A stretch of 64,000 bases of DNA from Acidobacteriota bacterium (GTDB taxonomy: Bacteria; Acidobacteriota; UBA6911; RPQK01; JAJDTT01). The stretch is taken from positions 173,607 through 237,606 of the forward strand of contig JAPPLF010000061.1 of NCBI GenBank assembly GCA_028874215.1. The letters run 5' to 3'. The notes under the pieces are model-generated. The model had not been told where the DNA came from, ran no database searches, and saw only the letters and a program-made list of their open reading frames with translations. Each line of letters begins with the position of its first letter. Positions within the stretch are counted from its first letter, which is position 1. This document shows positions 42,483 through 52,335 of the stretch, piece after piece. The translations under genes and the position numbers were made by a program.

Positions 42483-45128
42483 TTGATCAACCTGCCCAAG
42501 ACCTACGAGCCGAAGCGAGTCGAACGGAAGTGGTACACCCTCTGGGAAGAGAGAGGCTACTTCAAGGGACGCACCGATTCCGGAAAGCCGGCCTACAGCA
42601 TCGTGATCCCTCCTCCCAACGTCACCGGCTCCCTGCACATGGGACACGCCCTCAACTGCACTCTCCAGGACGTCTTGACCCGATGGAAGCGAATGAAGGG
42701 CTTCAACACCCTGTGGCTGCCGGGCACGGACCATGCGGGAATCGCCACCCAGAACGTGGTGGAACGCCAGTTGGCGGAGGAGGGAAAGACCCGTTCGGAC
42801 CTGGGCCGGACCGCCTTCGAAAAACGGGTCTGGGAGTGGAAGAAGATCGCGGAAGACAACATTCTCTCCCAGATCCGCAAGCTGGGATGCTCCTGCGACT
42901 GGAGCCGCCAGAGGTTCACCTTGGACGAAGGCCTGTCCCGGGCCGTGAGAGAGGTCTTCGTGCGCCTCTACGAAGAGGGCCTCATCTACAAGGGGGAGTA
43001 CCTGGTCAACTGGTGCCCCCGCTGCCGGACCGCCATCTCGGACCTTGAGGTGGAGTTCGCTCCCACGCGGGGCCACCTGTGGCATATCCGTTATCCGGTC
43101 AAGGGTTCGGACGAGTGTCTGGTGGTGGCCACCACTCGCCCCGAGACCATGTTGGGAGACACCGCTGTCGCGGTTCATCCCGATGACGGACGCTACCACC
43201 ACGTTCGCGGCCGAACCGTCGTTCTGCCCTTGATGGACCGGGAAATCCCCATCATCGAGGACACCTTCGTGGACCGCGAATTCGGAACCGGAGCCGTGAA
43301 GGTCACCCCGGGGCATGACCCCAACGATTTCGAGGCGGGCCGGCGCCACCAACTGCCCATCGTGAAGGTGATCGACGAGGACGGCCGGATGACGGCCGAC
43401 GCGGGAGCATTCGCCGGACTGGACCGCTACCAGGCCCGGCGGCAGGTTGCCGCCGAGTTGGAACGCCTGGGCTTGCTGGAGATGGTCGAGAAACACGATC
43501 ACAACGTGGGACGGTGCCAGAGATGCTCGACGGTGGTGGAGCCTCTGGTTTCGACGCAGTGGTTCGTCAGGGTAAAGCCGCTGGCCCAGACCGCTCTCCA
43601 GGCAGTGGAGGAGGGGTCGACCGTCTTCGTCCCCGGCAACTACACGAAGATCTATTCCGATTGGATGACCAACATCCACGACTGGTGCATCAGCCGGCAG
43701 TTGTGGTGGGGACACCGCATCCCCGCCTGGACCTGCGAGGATTGCGACCACTCGACCGTGGCTCGAACCGAGCCCGAGGCCTGCTCCCGCTGCGGCAGTG
43801 CCCGCCAGGTCCAGGAATCGGATGTCCTGGACACCTGGTTCAGTTCCGGCCTCTGGCCCTTCTCCACTCTGGGATGGCCGGACCGGACGCGGGACCTGGA
43901 GACCTTCTATCCCACCAGCACTCTGGTCACGGGATTCGACATCATCTTCTTCTGGGTCGCCCGCATGATGATGCTGGGCCTCCGCTTCCGCGGTGACGTG
44001 CCGTTTCGCAGAGTGTTCATCACCGGACTGGTCCGCGACCAGCATGGACAGAAGATGTCCAAGTCCAAGGGAAACATCATCGACCCCCTGGAGGTCATCG
44101 AAGAGTACGGATGTGACGCCGTCCGCTTCACATTGGCGGTTTCATCCGCACCCGGAGCCGACATCCCCTTCTCCATCCGCCGGATGGCCGGCTACCGGGC
44201 CTTCTGCAACAAGATCTGGAACGGCGCCCGCTATCTGCTTTTGAACCTGGATCAGGGACTGACCGCCGATGAGGAGGAGATCGGCAGGCTCTGGGAGCAG
44301 GATTCCCTGCGGCTGGAGGACCGCTGGATTCTGGGCCGGCTCCAGCAGATCAACCAGGACACGGAAAGGAACCTGGAGCGGTTCTTCATTCACAGCGCCA
44401 GCAATGATCTCTACCATTTCTTCTGGCATGAGTTCTGCGACTGGTACGTCGAACTGATCAAAGGGCGAATCAGCGGCGGCGACACCGTTGCCGCCCAGGT
44501 CGCCGCCCATGTTCTGGAACGCTCCCTCCGACTGCTTCATCCCTTCGTGCCCTTCCTGACGGAGGAGCTTTGGCAGCGGCTTCCGCATGCGGGCGAGACC
44601 ATCATGCTGGCCCCGTTTCCCGAGCCCCGGCCGGGATGGATCGACCAGGACCACATCGACCGCATGACCCAACTCCAGGAGTTGATCACGGCGCTGCGAA
44701 CGGCCCGCGCCGAGAACAACATCGACCCCAGGAGGCGCCTTCCCGCCGAGTTCACCTGTTCGTTTCCGGTCCGCGATTTCCTGGAGTCGCAGAGCCACCA
44801 CCTGAAGAATCTGGCCCGATTGAGCGAGATCGAGTTCCGGGACGGGCTGAGCCGGGAGGGACTGCGCATCACCGGCGTGGCCAACACGACCCAGTTCGCC
44901 CTGCGGCTGGACGAGGCCATCGATCTGGCCGCGGAGAAAGACCGGCTGCAACGGCAGATCGGACGGCTGGAGGAAGACCGGAGCCGGCTCGACCGCAAAC
45001 TGGACAACGAAAACTTCGTTCGAAAGGCTCCGGCCCACATCGTGGACGGCGCGCGCCGGCGCCGCCAGGAGGTCGGGACGAAGCTGAAACGGCTTCAGGA
45101 CATGCTCCATGGACTTCCTGAGCCTTGA
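42483..45128 (+). CDS. valS: Valyl-tRNA synthetase
   Basis: 881 aa class I synthetase. HIGH motif as HMGH ([19 protein letters not shown], near residue 50), editing domain with [24 protein letters not shown] in [18 protein letters not shown] (about 523) and a C-terminal coiled coil ([20 protein letters not shown]). Valine is preferred over Ile or Leu because of the motif [13 protein letters not shown] and the overall length. TTG start at 42483. The 3' end overlaps nadC by 20 nt. Confidence 0.97.
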   Translation: MINLPKTYEPKRVERKWYTLWEERGYFKGRTDSGKPAYSIVIPPPNVTGSLHMGHALNCTLQDVLTRWKRMKGFNTLWLPGTDHAGIATQNVVERQLAEEGKTRSDLGRTAFEKRVWEWKKIAEDNILSQIRKLGCSCDWSRQRFTLDEGLSRAVREVFVRLYEEGLIYKGEYLVNWCPRCRTAISDLEVEFAPTRGHLWHIRYPVKGSDECLVVATTRPETMLGDTAVAVHPDDGRYHHVRGRTVVLPLMDREIPIIEDTFVDREFGTGAVKVTPGHDPNDFEAGRRHQLPIVKVIDEDGRMTADAGAFAGLDRYQARRQVAAELERLGLLEMVEKHDHNVGRCQRCSTVVEPLVSTQWFVRVKPLAQTALQAVEEGSTVFVPGNYTKIYSDWMTNIHDWCISRQLWWGHRIPAWTCEDCDHSTVARTEPEACSRCGSARQVQESDVLDTWFSSGLWPFSTLGWPDRTRDLETFYPTSTLVTGFDIIFFWVARMMMLGLRFRGDVPFRRVFITGLVRDQHGQKMSKSKGNIIDPLEVIEEYGCDAVRFTLAVSSAPGADIPFSIRRMAGYRAFCNKIWNGARYLLLNLDQGLTADEEEIGRLWEQDSLRLEDRWILGRLQQINQDTERNLERFFIHSASNDLYHFFWHEFCDWYVELIKGRISGGDTVAAQVAAHVLERSLRLLHPFVPFLTEELWQRLPHAGETIMLAPFPEPRPGWIDQDHIDRMTQLQELITALRTARAENNIDPRRRLPAEFTCSFPVRDFLESQSHHLKNLARLSEIEFRDGLSREGLRITGVANTTQFALRLDEAIDLAAEKDRLQRQIGRLEEDRSRLDRKLDNENFVRKAPAHIVDGARRRRQEVGTKLKRLQDMLHGLPEP

Positions 45129-45957
45129 TCCCCTGCTTCGCCAAGCCCTCCAAGAGGACCTGGGACGAGGAGACATTACGACCGAGGCCATACTGCAGGC
45201 CAACCCCCGTGCCGATGGGGTCGGGACGGCCCGGGTTCTGGCTCGGCAGCGAATGATTCTGGCGGGATGGCCGGTCTTTCTCCGGGTTTTTCGGCTGCTG
45301 GGCCCGGTCACCGGCCAAGCCCGGTACGGCGAAGGGGATTGGGTCGAGCCGGGCTGCCTGGGAACCCTGGAGGGGCCCGTTTCCACCCTCCTGCAGGCCG
45401 AGAGAGTCGCCTTGAATTTCCTCCAGCGGCTCTGCGGGATCGCCACCCGGACCCGCGGCTGCGTGGACCGGGTCGGTTCCAGCCGTGTCCGCGTCCTGGA
45501 CACTCGGAAGACGACGCCACTCTGGCGCAACCTGGAGAAATACGCGGTCAGAATGGGGGGCGGTCAGAACCACCGGATGGGTTTGGATGACGGCGTCCTC
45601 ATCAAGGAGAACCACATCGCCGCCGCCGGGGGCGTCCGGGCGGCCGTCGAGGCGTGCCGGGAGCGCTCCGGACATCTGCAGCAGATCCGGGTGGAGGTCA
45701 CCAACCAGCAAGAACTGGCCGCGGCTCTGGACACGGGTGCGGACGCCGTCCTGCTGGACAACATGACGGTGGAGCAGGTCCGGCGGTCCGTCGCCGCCTG
45801 CGCCGGCCGGTGTCTGGTGGAGGCCTCGGGGGGCATCACCCGCCGGAACCTTCAAGCTTACGCCGAGACCGGCGTCGACTTCATTTCCATGGGCTCCCTG
45901 ACCCACTCCGTCGCCTCCAGCGACATCAGCCTGATGCTGGATGTTGGCGGACCCTGA
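45109..45957 (+). CDS. nadC: Nicotinate-nucleotide pyrophosphorylase (quinolinate phosphoribosyltransferase)
   Basis: 282 aa. Makes nicotinate mononucleotide from quinolinate and PRPP. Signatures: [12 protein letters not shown] near residue 16, [55 protein letters not shown] and the C-terminal [12 protein letters not shown] with [10 protein letters not shown]. No nadA or nadB adjacent. Start lies within valS. Confidence 0.96.
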   Translation: MDFLSLDPLLRQALQEDLGRGDITTEAILQANPRADGVGTARVLARQRMILAGWPVFLRVFRLLGPVTGQARYGEGDWVEPGCLGTLEGPVSTLLQAERVALNFLQRLCGIATRTRGCVDRVGSSRVRVLDTRKTTPLWRNLEKYAVRMGGGQNHRMGLDDGVLIKENHIAAAGGVRAAVEACRERSGHLQQIRVEVTNQQELAAALDTGADAVLLDNMTVEQVRRSVAACAGRCLVEASGGITRRNLQAYAETGVDFISMGSLTHSVASSDISLMLDVGGP

Positions 45958-45965
45958 GTTCGAAG

Positions 45966-46577
45966 ATGCGTTTCAGGCAGTTGGACTACATGGCCAGAGT
46001 CGACTCGACCAGCGACTACCTGAAGCCGTTCATCGAATCGGGGAAGGCCCGAATGGCCGTCGCCGAAGAGCAGACCGGAGGACGCGGACGCTTTGGACGA
46101 TCCTGGCATTCCCCCGCAGGCATGGGACTCTACGCGTCCTATCTCTGCTTTCCCGCCTCCGAGATCCGCCAGGCGGAGGACCTGACCCGGGCCGCGGCCC
46201 TGGGTGTGGTTCGAGCCATTGGCGCCTGGAGCGGAACGGGGGCGCCGCTCGGCATCAAGCTGCCCAACGACGTCCTGTTGAAAGGCAGGAAATGCGCCGG
46301 CATTCTCATCGAAATGGGGACCCAGACGGATCGAATCCAGTGGGCCATCATCGGCATCGGAGTCAACCTCTTTCATCGGTCGTTCCCCGACGAATTGGCC
46401 TCCACGGCCACCTCCCTGTCTCTGGAGGGAATACGCGTCCCGAATCTGATGACTTTCTTTCGGGAGCTGACGCGCCAACTGGAGCGGACCCTGTCGAGCC
46501 TGGAACAGGGTCACCGGCGTCAACTCACGGTGGCTTTCCAGGAATACATCCTGGCCGGCGGGGGCAACGAACGATGA
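45966..46577 (+). CDS. birA: Biotin--[acetyl-CoA-carboxylase] ligase, short form
   Basis: 203 aa. Biotin-binding loop GGRGRFGRSWHSPAGMGLY (about 41-59) and the ATP/lysine segment GIKLPNDVLLKGRKCAGILI followed by IGIGVNL. There is no N-terminal helix-turn-helix, so it is not a BirA repressor. The C-terminal domain found in most ligases is missing or very short; the protein ends at the ftsY overlap (ATGA). KLPND replaces the usual KWPND. Confidence 0.9.
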   Translation: MRFRQLDYMARVDSTSDYLKPFIESGKARMAVAEEQTGGRGRFGRSWHSPAGMGLYASYLCFPASEIRQAEDLTRAAALGVVRAIGAWSGTGAPLGIKLPNDVLLKGRKCAGILIEMGTQTDRIQWAIIGIGVNLFHRSFPDELASTATSLSLEGIRVPNLMTFFRELTRQLERTLSSLEQGHRRQLTVAFQEYILAGGGNER

Positions 46578-47512
46578 ACCCCTCAACGCCGAAAGAGCGG
46601 CCCGGTTATTTCGAACGCCTGAAAAGTGCGCTTCAGGCGACCCGCCGGGAACTGAGCCGCAGGATGGACGAATTGCTGGGACCCCGGGAGAGCCCCATCT
46701 CCCCGGATCAACTGGAGGAGCTGGAGTATCTTCTCATCGGGGCCGACCTGGGTGTCGAGACCAGCGAAAGCCTGGTGGCGAAGATCCGTCAGAGCAGCCG
46801 GGGAAAACGGCCCATCAGTTCCGGGCAGGCGCGCAGACTCCTGGCTTCCGAGCTCCTCGAACTGTTCGAGGTTCCCGGTTGGCAGGAAGAATGGGCCGCC
46901 AGACCGCATGTGGTCCTGGTGGTGGGAGTCAACGGTGTGGGCAAGACCACGACCATCGGCAAACTGGCCCACCGTTACGCCCGGGCCGGCAGGAGCACCA
47001 TCGTCGCGGCGTCGGACACGTTTCGCGCCGCCGCCGTGGAACAGTTGAGCGTCTGGTGCCGCCGCAGTGGGGCCGATCTTGTCATGCAGCGGGGCGGGAC
47101 CGATCCCGCGGCGGTCTTGCACGACGCCTTGCAGGCGGCGAAGGCCCGCAACAAGGACGTCCTCCTCGCCGACACGGCCGGCCGGCTGCACACCAAGCGG
47201 AATCTGATGGAAGAGGTCAAGAAAATGGCCCGGGTCGCAGGCCGGCTGGTCCCCGGAGCGCCCCATGACGTCTACCTGGTTCTGGACGCGACGACGGGAC
47301 AGAACGGTCTCATCCAGGCTCGGGAGTTCTTGACCGCCCTCGGCGTCACCGGAATCGTCGTCACCAAGCTGGACGGCACGGCGAAAGGGGGGATCGTCGC
47401 GGCGATCGCCAGTCAACTGAAGATCCCCATCCGTTTCGTCGGCACGGGAGAAGGGCTGGAGGACCTGGCGCCCTTCGATCGTCAGACCTTTGTGGACTCC
47501 ATCCTCACCTGA
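46574..47512 (+). CDS. ftsY: Signal recognition particle receptor FtsY
   Basis: 312 aa. NG domain only, with a short N-terminus. GTPase motifs: VVGVNGVGKTTTIGKLAHRY (G1), ASDTFRAAAVEQLSVW, LADTAGRLHTKRNLMEE (G3), TKLDGTAKGG (G4) and FVGTGEGLEDLAPFD (G5). Receives ribosome-SRP complexes at the membrane. The acidic A domain of E. coli FtsY is absent. Its 3' end overlaps the convergent aminotransferase gene by 8 nt. Confidence 0.96.
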   Translation: MNPSTPKERPGYFERLKSALQATRRELSRRMDELLGPRESPISPDQLEELEYLLIGADLGVETSESLVAKIRQSSRGKRPISSGQARRLLASELLELFEVPGWQEEWAARPHVVLVVGVNGVGKTTTIGKLAHRYARAGRSTIVAASDTFRAAAVEQLSVWCRRSGADLVMQRGGTDPAAVLHDALQAAKARNKDVLLADTAGRLHTKRNLMEEVKKMARVAGRLVPGAPHDVYLVLDATTGQNGLIQAREFLTALGVTGIVVTKLDGTAKGGIVAAIASQLKIPIRFVGTGEGLEDLAPFDRQTFVDSILT

Positions 47513-48665
47513 ACACCGGCGCCACGGCCGCCTGCATGGCCGCCTTGATGCCGGCCCCCAGGTCGACGGGAGCGCCCAGTTCCAGAAGACAGATCTCGAT
47601 GGCCGAAATCACCGCGAAGACATCCACCAGATCGAAATAGCCCAGGTGTCCGATACGGATGATCTTCCCCTTCAGCACGCCCTGCCCGCCCGCCACGACG
47701 ATCCCGAAGCGCTCCTGAAGATGCTGGATCAGTCTGGCCGCGTCGATCCCGGGAGGCGGAAAGCATGCAGTCAAGGCGTTGGCCGGCGCGGAGGAGAGTT
47801 GCCTGAAACCGAGGGCTTCCAATCCTCTCCGCGTGCAACGCGCCCGGACCTCGACCTGCTCCAGAATCCGGTCCAGGCCCTGATCGACCATTTCTCGGCT
47901 CGTCCGGTTCAAGGCCTGCACCAGGGCCACGGCGGGGGTCAGTCCCGTCTGTCCCCGGCGCTGCCCGTTCACTTCCTTGAGGAGATCGAAATAGAACCGG
48001 GGTCCGGGACAAGCCCGGATGGTTTCCAATGCCCTGGGGCTCAGAGACAAAAAGGACAGGCCGGGCGGGATGGCAAACGCCTTCTGGGCGCCGCCGATGA
48101 CCACGTCCAGACCCCAGGCGTCCGTCTCCACCGGCTGACTCCCCAGAGCCGTAATCGCGTCCACCACCACCAGAACGCCGGGGCAACGGCTGCGGACCGT
48201 CCGAGCGATGGATTCCAGGTCGTGGATGGTGGCCGTGGAACTCTCGCAGCCCTGGATCAACAGGGCACGGATATCCGGGTTGGCCTCCAGAGCCCGTTGG
48301 ATCTCCAGGGCCGAGGCCGCTTCACCGTACGGTTTCTCCAGAACGTCGCACGGAACGTTGAAGGCTCGGCAGATTCGGACCCAGCGATCACCGAATTTTC
48401 CGGCCGAGACGGCCAGGGCACGGGACTCGGAGGAGAGGAGGTTGCTCACCGCGGCTTCCATGGCTCCGGTTCCGGATGCGGTGAGGATGACGACGTCGTT
48501 CCTGGTTTTGAAGAGAGCCTGAAGGTGGGTTCGGGTCTCGAGAAGCAATTCCCGGAACTCGTCCTTGCGATGGTGGACCAGGGGACTGGCCATGGCCAAT
48601 TGCGCAGACGGCGCGACCGGAGTCGGTCCTGGGGTGAATATCCGGGTTCGCCTCATGCGGCGCAT
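47505..48665 (-). CDS. Class V aminotransferase (alanine-glyoxylate / serine-pyruvate type)
   Basis: 386 aa PLP enzyme. N-terminal TPGPTPVAPSAQLAMASPLV and HHRKDEFRELL are typical of the AGXT/serine-pyruvate group. PLP lysine in VIGGAQKAFAIPPGLSFLSL, with the Asp-containing strand VLVVVDAITALGSQPVETDA before it. The C-terminal IIRIGHLGYFDLVDVFAVIS completes the family pattern. Substrates are not decided by sequence. ATG at 48665 given; an ATG at 48656 lies 7 nt after a TATTAT box and may be the true, leaderless start. Confidence 0.88.
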   Translation of the reverse strand: MRRMRRTRIFTPGPTPVAPSAQLAMASPLVHHRKDEFRELLLETRTHLQALFKTRNDVVILTASGTGAMEAAVSNLLSSESRALAVSAGKFGDRWVRICRAFNVPCDVLEKPYGEAASALEIQRALEANPDIRALLIQGCESSTATIHDLESIARTVRSRCPGVLVVVDAITALGSQPVETDAWGLDVVIGGAQKAFAIPPGLSFLSLSPRALETIRACPGPRFYFDLLKEVNGQRRGQTGLTPAVALVQALNRTSREMVDQGLDRILEQVEVRARCTRRGLEALGFRQLSSAPANALTACFPPPGIDAARLIQHLQERFGIVVAGGQGVLKGKIIRIGHLGYFDLVDVFAVISAIEICLLELGAPVDLGAGIKAAMQAAVAPVFR

Positions 48666-48730
48666 AATATCACGGCGCCAAACCCGGACTCCGGGAAAGA
48701 GAGTGGGTCAAATCAGTCGATTGCCCGCCT

Positions 48731-49693
48731 TCAGGCCGAAACGGCGACCGAGCCGGATCGCAACAGCGAGAGCCGCGGAGCGGCGGCGCATCCCGCCCGG
48801 ATCCCCACCCAACCGGGCAGAATCCCGGCGAAGACGTTGCGAAAGTCCACCGTGTGAACCAGGTCTCCGGACGGCGTCAACTCATGGGGAGACAGGCCCG
48901 GGTGGCGCCCGTGAAGCCCCGCGAAGACCCTCTTTCCCACGATGAATACGGGATTGGCGGTTCCGTGGTCGGTGCCGAAAGTCTCATTCTCCGCCAGACG
49001 CCGTCCGAACTCGCTGAAGATCACGACGACCACATGCTCGTCCCGGCCTCGGCGGGTCAGGTCGTCCAGGAAGCCGGTAACGGCCGCGGAGAGCATGGAG
49101 AGGAGCCGGGCATGGATCCCCCGGGTCGGATTCCCCGGGACAACCTGAAAGGCATGGGTGTCGAAGCCGCCCATGGACGTGTAGAACACCCGCACTCCCG
49201 TCCCGGCTGCGATGCACCGGGCGACGACCGCCAGATTCGCCCCAAGAGCTCCGTCCGTCACCCGCATTCCAAGTTCCGGCAGGCATCGGCGGTCCGGACT
49301 GTCCCCCTCCGCCGCCGTTCCCACCCGCGCCGTATGCCAGATCTTTCTGGACCGAAAATGGGATCGATTCGGATCGGGATAGCCCACTCCCTGAACCAGA
49401 GCCACCTTTCCCCCGTCGAACAGCCTTTTGAACCCGTCCAGGGAGGGATGGAATCCGACGGCGTCGTCCAGCTTCAGGACGTCCGCGGGAGGAATCGCCA
49501 GATTCGGACGCTGCCGGTAGTAGTCCTCCAGGCCATGCGGGACCACCGTGTTGAGACCATCGCAGCCCCCAGCCAACTCAATGAACACCGATACCGGCCG
49601 CGGGTCGATACTCCCCGCCGGCGAACGAATGCCGGCGGCCAGAGAGACGCCGGAAACCAGGCACGACTTCCGGAGAAACTCTCGCCGTTTCAC
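48731..49693 (-). CDS. DUF1501-family secreted protein, shortened
   Basis: 320 aa. Tat-type leader (MKRREFLRKSCLVSGVSLAA), then the DUF1501 pattern: FIELAGGCDGLNTVVPHG, YPDPNRSHFRSRKIWHTA, VFYTSMGGFDTHAFQ, VVVVIFSEFGRRLAENE and TDHGTANPVFIVG. Members are usually about 400-450 aa. The central segment between WHTA and the next conserved Met/Gly block is shortened in frame by what looks like 80-100 residues. Related to sulfatase-like folds; function unknown. No DUF1800 partner gene is adjacent. Confidence 0.85.
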   Translation of the reverse strand: MKRREFLRKSCLVSGVSLAAGIRSPAGSIDPRPVSVFIELAGGCDGLNTVVPHGLEDYYRQRPNLAIPPADVLKLDDAVGFHPSLDGFKRLFDGGKVALVQGVGYPDPNRSHFRSRKIWHTARVGTAAEGDSPDRRCLPELGMRVTDGALGANLAVVARCIAAGTGVRVFYTSMGGFDTHAFQVVPGNPTRGIHARLLSMLSAAVTGFLDDLTRRGRDEHVVVVIFSEFGRRLAENETFGTDHGTANPVFIVGKRVFAGLHGRHPGLSPHELTPSGDLVHTVDFRNVFAGILPGWVGIRAGCAAAPRLSLLRSGSVAVSA

Positions 49694-49761
49694 CTGATCC
49701 TCCGGTGTTTTCCAGCCTTGGGAGTTCGCCGCATCCCGTGGAGACTTTCGACGCAGCTTCC

Positions 49762-49767
49762 TATACT
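49762..49767 (+). promoter_or_regulatory. Candidate -10 box of the isomerase gene
   Basis: TATACT ending 5 nt before the ATG at 49773, with TGGAGA 17 bp upstream as a possible -35 (4 of 6). This spacing would give a leaderless message. Confidence 0.35.
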
Positions 49768-49772
49768 ACAGC

Positions 49773-50660
49773 ATGAACAGTCGGCGATTCGGCCGATATG
49801 GCGACGGGGGTGGCATCTTGCGACTGAGACACGCGATCTGCAGTGAGATCTTTGGGGAACAGGACCTGGCCCAAACCTGCCGAACGGTCCACGCACTCGG
49901 ATACCGGGGTCTGGAGGTGGCTCCGTTCACGCTGGCCGACTCGGTGGATGAGATCCCGCCCCGGCAGCGGCGGCAGATTCGGCAGACCATCGAAGGAGAG
50001 GGAATGGTCTGCTCGGGGATCCACTGGCTCCTGGTCAAGCCCAAGGGGCTGCATCTGACGACTCGGGACCGGACCCTGAGGGACAAGAGTTGGTCCTATC
50101 TCTCGCGCCTCATCGACTTCTGCGGTGACCTGGGCGGACATCTCATGATCCTCGGCTCGCCCCAACAGCGGAGCACTCGGGACGGAATGACGGCCCGGGA
50201 AGCACTGGGCCGGCTCGCCGAGGGTCTGGCCGAGCTGGCTCCCTCGGCGCGCGAGCGGGAGGTGACGCTCCTGATGGAGGCCGTTTCGAGCGAGGAGACG
50301 GATGTGGTCTCCACTCTGGCGGAGGCGGTCGAAGTGGTGGACCGGGTCGCCCACAGTCATGTCCAGACCATGTTCGATTGCCACAACGCCGCCGACGAGG
50401 GGGGCGACTTCCTCCACCTGGCCGAGCGTTACTGGTCCCGAATACGCCACGTTCACGTCAACGAGATCGACGGCCGCCATCCCGGCACCGGAGACGTGGA
50501 CTTCGAACGCCTCCTGCGATTCCTGCGGGATCGGAACTATGGAGGCTGGGTCTCCTTGGAGGTCTTCGATTTCCGGGCCGGCGGCGAGCGTATCGCCCGG
50601 GAAAGCATCTCATACCTCCGGGAGATTGAATCGAGGCTGGAATCGGCCTCGGACCGTTGA
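49773..50660 (+). CDS. Sugar phosphate isomerase/epimerase-like TIM barrel
   Basis: 295 aa, AP-endonuclease-2/xylose-isomerase-like barrel. Seen are LRHAICSEIFGEQDLAQTCR, YRGLEVAPFTLAD, VTLLMEAVSSEETD (metal Glu), QTMFDCHNAADEG (Asp/His), RHVHVNEIDGRHPGTGDVDF (His/Asp) and WVSLEVFDF (Glu), which together form a divalent metal site. The substrate is unknown; the following enolase-superfamily gene suggests sugar-acid catabolism. Confidence 0.85.
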   Translation: MNSRRFGRYGDGGGILRLRHAICSEIFGEQDLAQTCRTVHALGYRGLEVAPFTLADSVDEIPPRQRRQIRQTIEGEGMVCSGIHWLLVKPKGLHLTTRDRTLRDKSWSYLSRLIDFCGDLGGHLMILGSPQQRSTRDGMTAREALGRLAEGLAELAPSAREREVTLLMEAVSSEETDVVSTLAEAVEVVDRVAHSHVQTMFDCHNAADEGGDFLHLAERYWSRIRHVHVNEIDGRHPGTGDVDFERLLRFLRDRNYGGWVSLEVFDFRAGGERIARESISYLREIESRLESASDR

Positions 50661-50667
50661 CACCATC

Positions 50668-51990
50668 ATGTTCCCATGCCGAGCGGACGGCTTGGACCGT
50701 CGTGACTTCCTGATCGCCACGGCGGGCCTCGGATCGTCGGCCGGCTCCCTGTTTGCGACCGCACCGAGGCCGCAGGGGCCTCCCGGGCGGAGAAGGACCG
50801 GACCCATGAAAATCACCGGATTGAAGACCTACATGTTCAACGTGCCGACCGGAAGTCCTCCCCCCAGGAAGGGAGTCCGACGGAGCATCGCCAGCACCTT
50901 CAAGACCTGGCTGTTCCTGAAGATCGAGACCGATACGGAACTCTCGGGCTGGGGCGAGGGGAGCATCGAATGGCTCTCGCCGGTAATCAGGACGACGCTG
51001 GAGGGCTGGCGGGAACTCCTGGTGGGGCAGGACCCGCTCAACGTGGTCGCTCTCTGCGACGACATCTCGGACCGCCTCCCCTGGAAGGGGGGACCGGTCC
51101 TGGGTACGGCCCTGGCGGCGGTGAACATGGCCCTCTACGACATCGCCGGAAAAGCCTGGGGGGTCCCGGTCTACCAGATCCTGGGCGGCCGGAAGCGGGA
51201 CCGCATCCGCGTCTACCATGGCGGCATCAGCTTCGAATCCGTCCAGGAAGCCGTGGCCAAGGCGCGGGCCGCCGTCGCCTCGGGCGTTCGAGGTCTCAAG
51301 GGGAACCCTCTGGAGATGCGGACGTGGCCCATGGACCGGGCCGCCTTGGACGAGTGCGTCCGAATCGTGGCGGCGGTCCGGGAGGAGGTGGGACCGGAGA
51401 TCGACCTGATGCTGGACACCCACGGCAGTCCCAATCCGGCCCTGGCCATCGCCTTCGCCGAAGCCGTGGCGCCCTACAAGCCGCTCTTCCTGGAGGAGCC
51501 TTGCAAGGTCGGGTCCATCGCGGCGCTCAAGGAGATCTCGGCGCGCAGTCCGGTTCCCATCGCCACCGGGGAAAAATTCTTCTCCTACCGGGAGTTCAAG
51601 GAAGTCATCGATGCCCGCGCCTGCGCCTTTCTCCAGCCCGACCTGAGCCATGCCTTCGGAATCACCCAGTTCCTGGCCGTCTCGCGCCTGGCCGAGGAGG
51701 CGCAGATCCTGATGGCGCCCCACAACGCGTCGGGACCGGTCCATTTGGCAGCCCTGTTTCAGGCGGACGCCGTCATCTCCAATTTTCTGGTCCAGGAAGC
51801 CTGGGGATTGGAGCGGATGGACCGGTACGTGGAGCACGACCTCACGCTGACAGACGGCCACGTCCGGCTCAGCGACCGGCCCGGCCTCGGGATCCGGGTC
51901 AAGGAAACCGACATCGCCAAGCTCCGCTATGACGCCGACATGTCCTACCGCCAGTACCGTCACGCCGACGGCAGTTGGAAGGGTTGGTAG
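50668..51990 (+). CDS. Enolase-superfamily sugar-acid dehydratase (mandelate racemase type), Tat leader
   Basis: 440 aa from the ATG at 50668. Residues 1-45 contain a twin-arginine leader (DRRDFLIATAGLGSSAGSLF), so export is possible; an internal ATG at 50806 with GGAG upstream would give a cytoplasmic form starting MKITGLKTYMFNV. Barrel residues: metal ligands in LMLDTHGSPN (Asp), LFLEEPCK (Glu) and IATGEKFFSYREF (Glu), and the catalytic His in LMAPHNASGP. This resembles galactonate/mannonate dehydratases. Seven nt separate it from the isomerase gene. Confidence 0.87.
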   Translation: MFPCRADGLDRRDFLIATAGLGSSAGSLFATAPRPQGPPGRRRTGPMKITGLKTYMFNVPTGSPPPRKGVRRSIASTFKTWLFLKIETDTELSGWGEGSIEWLSPVIRTTLEGWRELLVGQDPLNVVALCDDISDRLPWKGGPVLGTALAAVNMALYDIAGKAWGVPVYQILGGRKRDRIRVYHGGISFESVQEAVAKARAAVASGVRGLKGNPLEMRTWPMDRAALDECVRIVAAVREEVGPEIDLMLDTHGSPNPALAIAFAEAVAPYKPLFLEEPCKVGSIAALKEISARSPVPIATGEKFFSYREFKEVIDARACAFLQPDLSHAFGITQFLAVSRLAEEAQILMAPHNASGPVHLAALFQADAVISNFLVQEAWGLERMDRYVEHDLTLTDGHVRLSDRPGLGIRVKETDIAKLRYDADMSYRQYRHADGSWKGW

Positions 51991-52335
51991 GAGGAGCCGC
52001 GGTTTTCCTACCGCCGACCAGGGGGGGTGGGGACGGCAACACATCCATTGAATCCAGCGATATCCCAAGAGATCCCGGAATATCTTATAAGTGGTTGTTT
52101 GTCTTTAGGTTAGACCTGTTCTCACCCCGTTTCTTCCTCCCCTGACGTCCCTTGATATCCATCTCCATCCCGTTTCTTATGGTGTAATGGGTGATGTAAT
52201 CAGTGCTCCCCTTTTGCCCCGGAAAACCAAGCCGAAGGGCCGCCACCCCCACAAGGCGCTCTCCGAAAAAGGGGAGGATGTGGAGGTTTCGCCGTTCTTC
52301 TCGGGGGCCGGGGATCCGACGCAGATCGGGAAGCC
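51991..52335. other. Intergenic stretch between convergent genes
   Basis: About 345 bp. It holds a G-run (GGGGGGGTGGGG near 52020), a weak hairpin (GCGGT / ACCGC near 52000) that may end the dehydratase transcript, and an AT-richer part near 52085-52200. I see no RNA gene or credible coding frame. Confidence 0.5.
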
